From positions 5,458,001 through 5,522,000 of the forward strand of contig NC_079877.1 in assembly GCF_029227915.1 (NCBI RefSeq): a stretch of 64,000 nucleotides of DNA, written 5' to 3'. A program made the position numbers and the translations under genes. The DNA comes from Hydractinia symbiolongicarpus. Lineage: Eukaryota; Cnidaria; Hydrozoa; Anthoathecata; Hydractiniidae. Within the stretch, counting starts at the first letter, position 1. Each line of letters starts with the position of its first letter. Of the stretch, positions 47,950 to 62,231 are shown one piece after another. The notes below the pieces were generated by a model, which saw nothing but the letters and a program-made list of their open reading frames with translations, was not told where the DNA came from and did no database searches.

Positions 47950-50900
47950 TATTCAAAGAAAGTACCCAGGGAGTAAACTCATTTCCCAAACAATTTTTTA
48001 AATTATTATCTTACCACTAAAGCCCATGAGACTTGTAGTTTTTAAAAATGTTTTCATTTTTGATGAGACGCTGAATAAAAGAAGTTTAATCGCCGGCAAA
48101 CGAAAACCCGCAATTTCCCGTAAATCCCGGTCTCGGCCCGTATAGTCAAAAGTATACAAGGAAAGTACCCAGTGAGTAAACTCATTTCCTTAACGAATTT
48201 TTAAATTATTTTTTCACCACTAAAACGCATGAGACTTGTAGTTTTCAAAAATGTTTTCATTTTTGATGAGACGCTGAATAAAAGAAGTTTAATCGCCTGC
48301 AAACGAAAACCTGCGATTTCCCGTAAATCCCGGACTCAGCCCGTATAGTCAAAAGTATACAAAGAAAGTACCCAGGGAGTAAACTCATTTCCCAAACGAT
48401 TTTTTAAATTATTATTTCATCACTAAAGCCCATGAGACTTGTAGTTTTTAAAAATGTTTTCATTTTTGATGAGACGCTGAATAAAAGAAGTTTAATCGCC
48501 GGCAAACGAAAACCCGCGATTTCCCGTAAATCCCGGACTCGGCTCGTATAGTCAAAAGTATACAAGGAAAGTACCCAGTGAGTAAACTCATTTCCCGAAC
48601 GAATTTTTAATTTATTTTTTCACCACTAAAACGCATGAGACTTGTAGTTTTCAGAAATGTTCTCATTTTTGATGAGACGCTTAATGAAAGTGGTTTAATT
48701 GCCGGCAAACGAAAACCCGCGATTTCCCGTGAATCCCGGGCTTGGCCCGTATAGTCGAATGTATACAAAGAAAGTACCCTGTGAGTAAACTCATTTCCCA
48801 AACGAATTTTTAAATTATTTTTTCACCACTAAAACGCATGAGACTTGTAGTTTTCAAAAATGTTTTCATATTTGGTGAGACGCTGAATAAAAGAAGTTTA
48901 ATCGCCGGCAAACGAAAATCTGCGATTTTCCGTAAATCCCGGACTCGGCCCGTATAGTCAAAAGTATACAAAGAGAGTACCCAGGGTGTAAACTCACTTC
49001 CCGAACGATTTTTTAAATTATTTTTTCACCACTAAAACGCATGAGACTTGTAGTTTTCAAAAATGTTTTCATTTTTGATGAGACCCTGAATAAAAAAAGT
49101 TGAATCGCCTGCAAACGAAAACCTGCGATTTCCCGTAAATCCCGGACTCGGCCCGTATAGTCAAAAGTATACAAAGAAAGTACCCAGGGAGTAAACTCAT
49201 TTCCCAAACGATTTTTTAAATTATTATTTCACCACTAAAGCCCATGAGACTTGTAGTTTTTAAAAATGTTTTCATTTTTGATGAGACGCTGAATAAAAGA
49301 AGTTTAATCGCCGGCAAACGAAAACCCGCGATTTCCCGTAAATCCCGGAGTCGGCCCGTATAGTCAAAAGTATACAAGGAAAGTACCCAGTGAGTAAACT
49401 CATTTCCCGAACGAATTTTTAAATTATTTTTTCACCACTAAAACGCATGAGACTTGTAGTTTTCAGAAATGTTTTCATTTTTGATGAGACGCTGAATAAA
49501 AGAAGTTTAATCGCCGGCAAACGAAAACCCGCAATTTCCCGTAAATCCCGGTCTCGGCCCGTATAGTCAAAAGTATACAAGGAAAGTACCCAGTGAGTAA
49601 ACTCATTTCCCTAACGAATTTTTAAATTATTTTTTCACCACAAAAACGCATGAGACTTGTAGTTTTCAAAAATGTTTTCATTTTTGATGAGACGCTGATT
49701 AAAAGAAGTTTAATCGCCGGCAAACGAAAACCTGCGATTTTCCGTAAATCCCGGAATCGGCCCGTATAGTCAAAAGTATACAAAGAGAGTACCCAGTGAG
49801 TAAACTCACTTCCCGAACGATTTTTTAAATTATTTTTTTACCACTAAAACGCATGAGACTTGTAGTTTTCAAAAATGTTTTCATTTTTGATGAGACACTG
49901 AATAAAAGAAGTTTAATCGCCGGCAAACGAAAACCTGCGATTTTCCGTAAATCCCGGACTCGGCCCGTATAGTCAAAAGTATACAAAGAGAGTACCCAGG
50001 GTGTAAACTCACTTCCCGAACGATTTTTTAAATTATTTTTTTACTACTAAAACGCATGAGACTTGTAGTTTTCAAAAATGTTTTCATTTTTGATGAGACG
50101 CTGAATAAAAGAAGTTTAATCGCCTGCAAACGAAAACCTGCGATTTCCCGTAAATCCCGGACTCGGCCCGTATAGTCAAAAGTATTCAAAGAAAGTACCC
50201 AGGGAGTAAACTCATTTCCCAAACAATTTTTTAAATTATTATCTTACCACTAAAGCCCATGAGACTTGTAGTTTTTAAAAATGTTTTCATTTTTGATGAG
50301 ACGCTGAATAAAAGAAGTTTAATCGCCGGCAAACGAAAACCCGCAATTTCCCGTAAATCCCGGTCTCGGCCCGTATAGTCAAAAGTATACAAGGAAAGTA
50401 CCCAGTGAGTAAACTCATTTCCCTAACGAATTTTTAAATTATTTTTTCACCACTAAAACGCATGAGACTTGTAGTTTTCAAAAATATTTTCATTTTTGAT
50501 GAGACGCTGAATAAAAGAAGTTTAATCGCCTGCAAACGAAAACCTGCGATTTTCCGTAAATCCCGGACTCAGCCCGTATAGTCAAAAGTATACAAAGAAA
50601 GTACCCAGGGAGTAAACTCATTTCCCAAACGATTTTTTAAATTATTATTTCATCACTAAAGCCCATGAGACTTGTAGTTTTTAAAAATGTTTTCATTTTT
50701 GATGAGACGCTGAATAAAAGAAGTTTAATCGCCGGCAAACGAAAACCCGCGATTTCCCGTAAATCCCGGACTCGGCTCGTATAGTCAAAAGTATACAAGG
50801 AAAGTACCCAGTGAGTAAACTCATTTCCCGAACGAATTTTTAATTTATTTTTTCACCACTAAAACGCATGAGACTTGTAGTTTTCAGAAATGTTTTCATT

Positions 50901-52200
50901 TTTGATGAGACGCTTAATGAAAGTGGTTTAATTGCCGGCAAACGAAAACCCGCGATTTCCCGTGAATCCCGGGCTTGGCCCGTATAGTCGAATGTATACA
51001 AAGAAAGTACCCTGTGAGTAAACTCATTTCCCAAACGAATTTTTAAATTATTTTTTCACCACTAAAACGCATGAGACTTGTAGTTTTCAAAAATGTTTTC
51101 ATTTTTGATGAGACGCTAAATAAAAGAAGTTTAATCGCCGGCAAACGAAAACCTGCGATTTTCCGTAAATCCCGGACTCGGCCCGTATAGTCAAAAGTAT
51201 ACAAAGAAAGTCCCCAGGGAGTAAACTCATTTCCCAAACGATTTTTTAAATTATTATTTCACCACTAAAGCCCATGAGACTTGTAGTTTTTAAAAATGTT
51301 TTCATTTTTGATGAGACGCTGAATAAAAGAAGTTTAATCGCCGGCAAACGAAAACCCGCGATTTCCCGTAAATCCCGGAGTCGGCCCGTATAGTCAAAAG
51401 TATACAAGGAAAGTACCCAGTGAGTAAACTCATTTCCTGAACGAATTTTTAAATTATTTTTTCACCACTAAAACGCATGAGACTTGTAGTTTTCAGAATT
51501 GTTTTCATTTTTGATGAGACGCTGAATAAAAGAAGTTTAATCGCCGGCAAACGAAAACCCGCAATTTCCCGTAAATCCCGGTCTCGGCCCGTATAGTCAA
51601 AAGTATACAAGGAAAGTACCCAGTGAGTAAACTCATTTCCCTAACGAATTTTTAAATTATTTTTTCACCACAAAAACGCATGAGACTTGTAGTTTTCAAA
51701 AATGTTTTCATTTTTGATGAGACGCTGAATAAAAGAAGTTTAATCGCCGGCAAACGAAAACCTGCGATTTTCCGTAAATCCCGGAATCGGCCCGTATAGT
51801 CAAAAGTATACAAAGAGAGTACCCAGTGAGTAAACTCACTTCCCGAACGATTTTTTAAATTATTTTTTTACCACTAAAACGCATGAGACTTGTAGTTTTC
51901 AAAAATGTTTTCATTTTTGATGAGACACTGAATAAAAGAAGTTTAATCGCCGGCAAACGAAAACCTGCGATTTTCCGTAAATCCCGGACTCGGCCCGTAT
52001 AGTCAAAAGTATACAAAGAGAGTACCCAGGGTGTAAACTCACTTCCCGAACGATTTTTTAAATTATTTTTTTACTACTAAAACGCATGAGACTTGTAGTT
52101 TTCAAAAATGTTTTCATTTTTGATGAGACGCTGAATAAAAGAAGTTGAATCGCCTGCAAACGAAAACCTGCGATTTCCCGTAAATCCCGGACTCGGCCCG
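47950..52200. repeat. 10/11-monomer unit (2,233 and 2,030 bp)
   Basis: 47,950-48,866 matches 50,183-51,099 at a shift of 2,233 bp (11 monomers), with AGTATTCAAAG, AAACAATTTTTTAAATTATTATCTTACC, GACTCAGCCCG, CGGCTCGTATAG and GAATTTTTAATTTATTTT. About 49,210-50,060 then matches 51,240-52,090 at 2,030 bp (10 monomers), with CGGAGTCGG, CACAAAAACG, GGAATCGG and TTACTACTAAAACG. The first copy therefore has one extra T8 monomer at about 48.9-49.2 kb. Confidence 0.84.
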
Positions 52201-53031
52201 TTTAGTCAAAAGTATACAAGGAAAGTACCCAGTGAGTAAACTCATTTCCTGAACGAATTTCTAAATTATTTTTTCACCACTAAAACGCATGAGACTTGTA
52301 GTTTTCAGAAATGTTTTCATTTTTGATGAGACGCTGAATAAAAGAAGTTTAATCGCCGGCAAACGAAAACCCGCAATTTCCCGTAAATCCCGGTCTCGGC
52401 CCGTATAGTCAAAAGTATACAAGGAAAGTACCCAGTGAGTAAACTCATTTCCCTAACGAATTTTTAAATTATTTTTTTACCACAAAAACGCATGAGACTT
52501 GTAGTTTTCAAAAATGTTTTCATTTTTGATGAGACGCTGAATAAAAGAAGTTTAATCGCCGGCAAACGAAAACCTGCGATTTTCCGTAAATCCCGGAATC
52601 GGCCCGTATAGTCAAAAGTATACAAAGAGAGTACCCAGTGAGTAAACTCACTTCCCGAACGATTTTTTAAATTATTTTTTTACCACTAAAACGCATGAGA
52701 CTTGTAGTTTTCAAAAATGTTTTCATTTTTGATGAGACACTGAATAAAAGAAGTTTAATCGCCGGCAAACGAAAACCTGCGATTTTCCGTAAATCCCGGA
52801 CTCGGCCCGTATAGTCAAAAGTATACAAAGAGAGTACCCAGGGTGTAAACTCACTTCCCGAACGATTTTTTAAATTATTTTTTTACTACTAAAACGCATG
52901 AGACTTGTAGTTTTCCAAAATGTTTTCATTTTTGATGAGACACTGAATAAAAGAAGTTTAATCGCCTGCAAACGAAAACCTGCGATTTCCCGTAAATCCC
53001 GGACTCGGCCCGTATAGTCAAAAGTATACAA
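51408..53031. repeat. Tandem duplication of 4 monomers (812 bp)
   Basis: Copy A is 51,408-52,219 and copy B 52,220-53,031. CATTTCCTGAACG (51,431/52,243), CACAAAAACG (51,669/52,481) and TTACTACTAA (52,071/52,883) repeat at exactly 812 bp. Differences include AGAATTG versus AGAAATG, ATTTTTTCACC versus ATTTTTTTACC, AGTTGAATCGCC versus AGTTTAATCGCC, and GACGCTG versus GACACTG in the last monomer. Confidence 0.84.
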
Positions 53032-56000
53032 AGAAAGTACCCAGGGAGTAAACTCATTTCCCAAACGATTTTTTAAATTATTATTTCATCACTAAAGCCC
53101 ATGAGACTTGTAGTTTTTAAAAATGTTTTCATTTTTGATGAGACGCTGAATAAAAGAAGTTCAATCGCCGGCAAACGAAAACCCGCGATTTCCCGTAAAT
53201 CCTGGACTCGGCTCGTATAGTCAAAAGTATACAAAGAGAGTACCCAGGGTGTAAACTTACTTCGCGAACGATTTTTTAAATTATTTTTTCACCACTAAAA
53301 CGCATGAGACTTGTAGTTTTCAGAAATGTTTTCATTTTTGAGGAGACGCTTAATGAAAGTGGTTTAATCGCCGTCAAACAAAAACCCGCGATTTCCCGTA
53401 AATCCCGGACTCGGCCCGTATAGTTAAAAGTATACAAGGAAAGTACCCAGTGAGTAAACTCATTTCCCGAACGAATTTTTAAATTTTTTTTTCACCCCTA
53501 AAACGTATGAGACTTGTAGTTTTTAAAAATGTTTTCATTTTTGATGAGACGCTGAATAGAAGAAGTTTAATCGCCTGCAAACGAAAACCTGCGATTTCCC
53601 GTAAATCCCGGACTCGGCCCGTATAGTCAAAAGCATACAAGGAAAGTACCCAGTGAGTAAACTCATTTCCCTAACGAATTTTTAAATTATTTTTTCACCA
53701 CTAAAACGCATGAGACTTGTAGTTTTCAAAAATGTTTTTATTTTTGATGAGACGCTGAATAAAAGAAGTTTAATCGCCGGCAAACGAAAACCTGCGATTT
53801 TCCGTAAATCCCGCACTCGGCCCGTATAGTCAAAAGTATACAAAGAGAGTACCCAGGGTGTAAACTCACTTCCCGAACGATTTTTTAAATTATTTTTTCA
53901 CCACTAAAACGCATGAGACTTGTAGTTTTCAAAAATGTTTTCATTTTTGATGAGACGCTGAATAAAAGAAGTTTAATCGCCTGCAAACGAAAACCTGCGA
54001 TTTCCCGTAAATCCCGGACTCGGCCCGTATAGTCAAAAGTATACAAAGAAAGTACCCAGGGAGTAAACTCATTTCCCAAACGATTTTTTAAATTATTATT
54101 TCACCACTAAAGCCCATGAGACTTGTAGTTTTTAAAAATGTTTTCATTTTTGATGAGACGCTGAATAAAAGATGTTTAATCGCCTGCAAACGAAAACTTG
54201 CGATTTCCCGTAAATCCCGGACTCGGCCCGTATAGTCAAAAGTATACAAAGAAAGTACCCAGGGAGTAAACTCATTTCCCAAACGAATTTTTAAATTATT
54301 ATTTCACCACTAAAGCCCATGAGACTTGTAGTTTTTAAAAATGTTTTCATTTTTGATAAGACGCTTAATAAAAGAAGTTTAATCGCCTGCAAACGAAATC
54401 TTGCGATTTCCCGTAAATCCCGGACTCGGCCCGTAAAGTCAAAAGTATACAAGGAAAGTACCCAGTGAGTAAACTCATTTCCCGAACGAATTTTTAAATT
54501 ATTTTTTCACCACTAAAACGCATGAGACTTGTAGTTTTTAAAAATGTTTTCATTTTTGATGAGACGCTGAATAAAAGAAGTTTAATCGCCGGCAAAGGAA
54601 AACCTGCGATTTCCCGTAAATCCTGGACTCGGCCCGTATAGTCAAAAGTATACAAAGAAAGTACCCAGGGAGTAAACTCATTTCCCAAACGATTTTTTAA
54701 ATTATTATTTCACCACTAAAGCCCATGAGACTTGTAGTTTTTAAAAATGTTTTCATTTTTGATGAGACGCTGAATAAAAGAAGTTTAATCGCCGGCAAAC
54801 GAAAACCCGCGATTTCCCGTAAATCCCGGACTCGGCCCGTATAGTTAAAAGTATACAAGGAAAGTACCCAGTGAGTAAACTCATTTCCCGAACGAATTTT
54901 TAAATTATTTTTTCACCACTAAAACGCATGAGACTTGTAGTTTTAAAAAATGTTTTCATTTTTGATGAGACGCTGAATAAAAAAAGTTTAATCGCCGGCA
55001 AAGGAAAACCTGCGATTTCCCGTAAATCCTGGACTCGGCCCGTATAGTCAAAAGTATACAAAGAAAGTACCCAGGGAGTAAACTCATTTCCCAAACGATT
55101 TTTTAAATTATTATTTCACCACTAAATCCCACGAGACTTGTAGTTTTTAAAAATGTTTTCATTTTTGATGAGACGCTGAATAAAAGAAGTTTAATCGCCT
55201 GCAAACGAAAACTTGCGATTTCCCGTAAATCCCGGACTCGGCCCGTATAGTCAAAAGTATACAAAGAAAGTACCCAGGGAGTAAACTCATTTCCCAAACG
55301 AATTTTTAAATTATTATTTCACCACTAAAGCCCATGAGACTTGTAGTTTTTAAAAATGTTTTCATTTTTGATGAGACGCTTAATAAAAGAAGTTTAATCG
55401 CCTGCAAACGAAAACTTGCGATTTCCCGTAAATCCGAGACTCGGCCCGTATAGTCAAAAGTATAGAAGGAAAGTACCCAGTGAGTAAACTCATTTCCCGA
55501 ACGAATTTTTAAATTATTTTTTCACCACTAAAACGCATGAGACTTGTAGTTTTCAGAAATGTTTTCATTTTTGATGAGACGCTTAATGAAAGTGGTTTAA
55601 TCGCCGGCAAACGAAAACCCGCGATTTCCTGTAAATCCCGGGCTTGGCCCGTATAGTCGAATGTATATAAAGAAAGTACCCTGTGAGTAAACTCATTTCC
55701 AAAACGATTTTTTAAATTATCTTTTCACCACTAAAGCGCTTGAGACTTGTAATTTTCAAAAATGTTTTCATTTTTGATGAGACGCTAAATAAAAGAAGTT
55801 TAATCGCCGGCAAACGAAAACCCGCCATTTCCCGTAAACCCCGGACTCGGCCCGCATAGTCAAAAGTATACAAAGAAAGTACCCAGGGTGTAAACTCATT
55901 TCCCGAACGATTTTTTAAATTATTTTATTCACCACTAAAGCCCATGAGACTTGTAGTATTTAAAAATATTTTCATTTTTGATGAGACGCTGAATAAAAGA

Positions 56001-56109
56001 AGTTTAATCGCCGGCAAACGAAAACCCGCGACTTCCCGTAAATCCCGGACTCGACCCGTATAGTAAAAAGTATACAAAGAAAGTACCCAGGGAGTAAACT
56101 CATTTCCCG

Positions 56110-58961
56110 AACGATTTTTAAAATTATTTTTTCACCACTAAAACGCATATGACTTGTAGTTTTTAAAAATGTTTTCATTTTTGATGAGACGCTGAATAAA
56201 AGAAGTTTAATCGCCGGCAAAGGAAAACCTGCGATTTCCCGTAAATCCTGGACTCGGCCCGTATAGTCAAAAGTATACAAAGAAAGTACCCAGGGAGTAA
56301 ACTCATTTCCCAAACGATTTTTTAAATTATTATTTCACCACTAAAGCCCATGAGACTTGTACTTTTTAAAAATGTTTTCATTTTTGATGAGACGCTGAAT
56401 AAAAGAAGTTTAATCGCCGGCAAACGAAAACCCGCGATTTCCCGTAAATCCCGGACTCGGCCCGTATAGTTAAAAGTATACAAGGAAAGTACCCAGTGAG
56501 TAAACTCATTTCCCGAACGAATTTTTAAATTATTTTTTCACCACTAAAACGCATGAGACTTGTAGTTTTTAAAAATGTTTTCATTTTTGATGAGACGCTG
56601 AATAAAAGAAGTTTAATCGCCGGCAAAGGAAAACCTGCGATTTCCCGTAAATCCTGGACTCGGCCCGTATAGTCAAAAGTATACAAAGAAAGTACCCAGG
56701 GAGTAAACTCATTTCCCAAACGATTTTTTAAATTATTATTTCACCACTAAAGCCCATGAGACTTGTAGTTTTTAAAAATGTTTTCATTTTTGATGAGACG
56801 CTGAATAAAAGAAGTTTAATCGCCGGCACACGAAAACCCGCGATTTCCCGTAAATCCCGGACTCGGCCCGTATAGTTAAAAGTATACAAGGAAAGTACCC
56901 AGTGAGTAAACTCATTTCCCGAACGAATTTTTAAATTATTTTTTCACCACTAAAACGTATGAGACTTGTAGTTTTCAAAAATGTTTTCATTTTCGATGAG
57001 ACGCTGAATAAAAGAAGTTTAATTGCCGGCAAACGAAAACCTGCGATTTCCCGTAAATCCCGGACTCGGCCCGTATAGTTAAAAGTATACAAGGAAAGTA
57101 CCCAGTGAGTAAACTCATTTCCCGAACGAATTTTTAAATTATTTTTTCACCACTAAAACGTATGAGACTTGTAGTTTTCAAAAATGTTTTCATTTTCAAT
57201 GAGACGCTGAATAAAAGAAGTTTAATCGCCGGCAAACGAAAACCTGCGATTTTCCGTAAATCCCGGACTCGGCCCGTATAGTCAAAAGTATACAAAGAGA
57301 GTACCCAGGGTGTAAACTCACTTCCCGAACGATTTTTTAAATTATTTTTTCACCACTAAAACGCATGAGACTTGCAGTTTTTAAAAATGTTTTCATTTTT
57401 GATGAGACGCTGAATAAAAGAAGTTTAATCGCCTGCAAACGAAAACCTGCGATTTCCCATAAATCCCGGACTCGGCCCGTATAGTCAAAAGTATACAAAG
57501 AAAGTACCCAGGGAGTAAACTCATTTCCCAAACGATTTTTTAAATTATTATTTCACCACTAAAGCCCATGAGACTTGTAGTTTTTAAAAATATTTTCATT
57601 TTTGATGAGACGCTGAATAAAAGAAGTTTAATCGCCGGCAAACGAAAACCCGCGACTTCCCGTAAATCCCGGACTCGACCCGTATAGTCAAAAGTATACA
57701 AAGAAAGTACCCAGGGAGTAAACTCATTTCCCGAACGATTTTTTAAATTATTTTTTCACCACTAAAACGCATATGACTTGTAGTTTTTAAAAATGTTTTC
57801 ATTTTTGATGAGACGCTGAATAAAAGAAGTTTAATCGCCGGCAAAGGAAAACCTGCGATTTCCCGTAAATCCTGGACTCGGCCCGTATAGTCAAAAGTAT
57901 ACAAAGAAAGTACCCAGGGAGTAAACTCATTTCCCAAACGATTTTTTAAATTATTATTTCACCACTAAAGCCCATGAGACTTGTACTTTTTAAAAATGTT
58001 TTCATTTTTGATGAGACGCTGAATAAAAGAAGTTTAATCGCCGGCAAACGAAAACCCGCGATTTCCCGTAAATCCCGGACTCGGCCCGTATAGTTAAAAG
58101 TATACAAGGAAAGTACCCAGTGAGTAAACTCATTTCCCGAACGAATTTTTAAATTATTTTTTCACCACTAAAACGCATGAGACTTGTAGTTTTTAAAAAT
58201 GTTTTCATTTTTGATGAGACGCTGAATAAAAGAAGTTTAATCGCCGGCAAAGGAAAACCTGCGATTTCCCGTAAATCCTGGACTCGGCCCGTATAGTCAA
58301 AAGTATACAAAGAAAGTACCCAGGGAGTAAACTCATTTCCCAAACGATTTTTTAAATTATTATTTCACCACTAAAACGTATGAGACTTGTAGTTTTCAAA
58401 AATGTTTTCATTTTCGATGAGACGCTGAATAAAAGAAGTTTAATTGCCGGCAAACGAAAACCTGCGATTTCCCGTAAATCCCGGACTCGGCCCGTATAGT
58501 TAAAAGTATACAAGGAAAGTACCCAGTGAGTAAACTCATTTCCCGAACGAATTTTTAAATTATTTTTTCACCACTAAAACGTATGAGACTTGTAGTTTTC
58601 AAAAATGTTTTCATTTTCAATGAGACGCTGAATAAAAGAAGTTTAATCGCCGGCAAACGAAAACCTGCGATTTTCCGTAAATCCCGGACTCGGCCCGTAT
58701 AGTCAAAAGTATACAAAGAGAGTACCCAGGGTGTAAACTCACTTCCCGAACGATTTTTTAAATTATTTTTTCACCACTAAAACGCATGAGACTTGCAGTT
58801 TTTAAAAATGTTTTCATTTTTGATGAGACGCTGAATAAAAGAAGTTTAATCGCCTGCAAACGAAAACCTGCGATTTCCCATAAATCCCGGACTCGGCCCG
58901 TATAGTCAAAAGTATACAAAGAAAGTACCCAGGGAGTAAACTCATTTCCCAAACGATTTTT
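56110..58961. repeat. 8- and 7-monomer units (1,625 and 1,421 bp)
   Basis: About 56,110-56,757 matches 57,735-58,370 at a shift of 1,625 bp, marked by CGCATATGAC (56,144/57,769) and TTGTACTTTTTAAAAATG. From about 56,951 to 57,540 the match is at 1,421 bp (58,372-58,961), marked by ACGTATGAG with CATTTTCGATG, CATTTTCAATGAG and CCCATAAATCCCGG. One monomer (about 56.75-56.95 kb) is absent from the second copy, where AAATTATTATTTC runs directly into ACTAAAACGTATGAG. Confidence 0.82.
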
Positions 58962-61013
58962 TAAATTATTATTTCACCACTAAAGCCCATGAGACTTGTA
59001 GTTTTTAAAAATGTTTTCATTTTTGATGAGACGCTGAATAAAAGAAGTTTAATCGCCGGCAAACGAAAACCTGCGATTTCCCGTAAATCCCGGACTCGGC
59101 CCGTATAGTTAAAAGTATACAAGGAAAGTACCCAGTGAGTAAACTCATTTCCCAAACGAATTTTTAAATTATTTTTTCACCACTAAAACGCATGAGCCTT
59201 GTAGTTTTCAAAAATGTTTTCATTTTCGATGAGACGCTGAATAAAAGAAGTTTAATCGCCGGCAAACGAAAACCTGCGATTTTCCGTAAATCCCGGACTC
59301 GGCCCGTATAGTCAAAAGTATACAAAGAGAGTACCCAGGGTGTAAACTCACTTCCCGAACGATTTTTTAAATTATTTTTTCACCACTAAAACGCATGAGA
59401 CTTGCAGTTTTCAAAAATGTTTTCATTTTTGATGAGACGCTGAATAAAAGAAGTTTAATCGCCTGCAAACGAAAACCTGCGATTTCCCGTAAATCCCGGA
59501 CTCGGCCCGTATAGTCAAAAGTATACAAAGAAAGTACCCAGGGAGTAAACTCATTTCCCAAACGATTTTTTGAATTATTATTTCACCACTAAAGCCCATG
59601 AGACTTGTAGTTTTTAAAAATGTTTTCATTTTTGATGAGACGCTGAATAAAAGAAGTTTAATCGCCGGCAAACGAAAACCTGCGATTTCCCGTAAATCCC
59701 GGACTCGGCCCGTATAGTCAAAAGTATACAAAGAAAGTACCCAGGGAGTAAACTCATTTCCCAAACGATTTTTTAAATTATTATTTCACCACTAAAGCCC
59801 ATGAGACTTGTAGTTTTTAAAAATGTTTTCATTTTTGATGAGACGCTGAATAAAAGAAGTTTAATCGCCGGCAAACGAAAACCTGCGATTTCCCGTAAAT
59901 CCCGGACTCGGCCCGTATAGTTAAAAGTATACAAGGAAAGTACCCAGTGAGTAAACTCATTTCCCGAACGAATTTTTAAATTATTTTTTCACCACTAAAA
60001 CGTATGAGACTTGTAGTTTTCAAAAATGTTTTCATTTTCGATGAGACGCTGAATAAAAGAAATTTAATCGCCGGCAAACGAAAACCTGCGATTTTCCGTA
60101 AATCCCGGACTCGGCCCGTATAGTCAAAAGTATACAAAGAGAGTACCCAGGGTGTAAACTCACTTCCCGAACGATTTTTTAAATTATTTTTTCACCACTA
60201 AAACGCATGAGACTTGCAGTTTTCAAAAATGTTTTCATTTTTGATGAGACGCTGAATAAAAGAAGTTTAATCGCCTGCAAACGAAAACCTGCGATTTCCC
60301 GTAAATCCCGGACTCGGCCCGTATAGTCAAAAGTATACAAAGAAAGTACCCAGTGAGTAAACTCATTTCCCAAACGATTTTTTAAATTATTATTTCACCA
60401 CTAAAGCCCATGAGACTTGTAGTTTTTAAAAATGTTTTCATTTTTGATGAGACGCTGAATAAAAGAAGTTTAATCGCCGGCAAACGAAAACCCGCGATTT
60501 CCCGTAAATCTCGGACTCGCCCCGTATAGTCAAAAGTATACAAGGAAAGTACCCAGTGAGTAAACTCATTTCCCGAACGAATTTTTAAATTATTTTTTCA
60601 CCACTAAAACGCATGAGACTTGTAGTTTTCAGAAATGTTTTCATTTTTGATGAGACGCTTAATGAAAGTGGTTTAATCGCCGGCAAACGAAAACCCGCGA
60701 TTTCCCGTAAATCCCGGGCTTGGCCCGTATAGTCGAATGTATACAAAGAAAGTACCCTGTGAGTAAACTCATTTCCCAAACGAATTTTTAAATTATTTTT
60801 TCACCACTAAAACGCATAAGACTTGTAGTTTTTAAAAATGTTTTCATTTTTGATGAGACGCTGAATAAAAGAAGTTTAATCGCCGGCAAACGAAAACCTG
60901 CGATTTCCCGTAAATCCCGGACTCGGCCCGTATAGTCAAAAGTATACAAAGAAAGTACCCAGGGAGTAAACTCACTTCCCAAACGATTTTTTAAATTATT
61001 ATTTCACCACTAA

Positions 61014-62231
61014 AGCTCATGAGACTTGTAGTTTATAAAAATGTTTTCATTTTTGATGAGACGCTGAATAAAAGAAGTTTAATCGCTTGCAAACGAAAAC
61101 CCGCGATTTCCCGTAAATCCCGGACTCGGCCCGTATAGTCAAAAGTATACAAGGAAAGTACCCAGTGAGTAAACTCATTTCCCGAACAAATTTTTAAATT
61201 ATTTTTTCACCACTAAAACGCATGAGACTTGTAGTTTTCAGAAATGTTTTCATTTTTGATGAGACGCTTAATGAAAGTTGTTTAATCGCCGGCAAACGAA
61301 AACCCGCGATTTCCCGTAAATCCCAGGCTTGGCCCGTATAGTCGAATGTATACAAAGAAAGTACCCTGTGAGTAAACTCATTTCCACAACGATTTTTTAT
61401 AGTATCTTTTCACCACTAAAACGCTTGAGACTTGTAGTTTTCAAAAATGTTTTCATTTTTGATGAGACGCTAAATAAAAGAAGTTTAATCGCCGGCAAAC
61501 GAAAACCCGCCATTTCCAGTAAATCCAGGTCTCGGCCCGTATAGTCAAAAGTATACAAGGAAAGTACCCAGTGAGTAAGCTCATTTTCCTAACGAATTTT
61601 TAAATTATATTTTCACCACTAAAGCTCATGAGACTTGTAGTTTAAAAAAATGTTTTCATTTTTGATGAGACGCTGAATAAAAGAAGTTTAATCGCTTGCA
61701 AACGAAAACCCGCGATTTCCCGTAAATCCCGGACTCGGCCCGTATAGTCAAAAGTATACAAGGAAAGTACCCAGTGAGTAAACTCATTTCCCGAACAAAT
61801 TTTTAAATTATTTTTTCACCACTAAAACGCATGAGACTTGTAGTTTTCAGAAATGTTTTCATTTTTGATGAGACGCTTAATGAAAGTTGTTTAATCGCCG
61901 GCAAACGAAAACCCGCGATTTCCCGTAAATCCCGGGCTTGGCCCGTATAGTCGAATGTATACAAAGAAAGTACCCTGTGAGTAAACTCATTTCCACAACG
62001 ATTTTTTATAGTATCTTTTCACCACTAAAACGCTTGAGACTTGTAGTTTTCAAAAATGTTTTCATTTTTGATGAGACGCTAAATAAAAGAAGTTTAATCG
62101 CCGGCAAACGAAAACCCGCCATTTCCAGTAAATCCAGGTCTCGGCCCGTATAGTCAAAAGTATACAAGGAAAGTACCCAGTGAGTAAGCTCATTTTCCTA
62201 ACGAATTTTTAAATTATATTTTCACCACTAA
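61014..62231. repeat. Tandem duplication of 3 monomers (609 bp)
   Basis: Copy A is about 61,014-61,622 and copy B about 61,623-62,231. Shared states are AATCGCTTGC, CCGAACAAATTTT, GAAAGTTGTTTAATC, TTTTTTATAGTATC, AATCCAGGTCTCGG, TCATTTTCCTAACG and TTATATTTTCACC. Noted differences are TAGTTTATAAAAATG versus TAGTTTAAAAAAATG, and TCCCAGGCTTGG versus TCCCGGGCTTGG. The unit is related to the 6-monomer unit at 45.1-47.6 kb. Confidence 0.86.

Noticed and set aside
45494-62153. Four identical 71-codon plus-strand frames (45,494, 46,712, 61,329 and 61,938)
   Set aside because: They begin at TTG in GGCTTGGCCCG and stay open because of the TTTTTTATAGTATC variant. All four are copies made by the 1,218 bp and 609 bp duplications plus the long-range copy.
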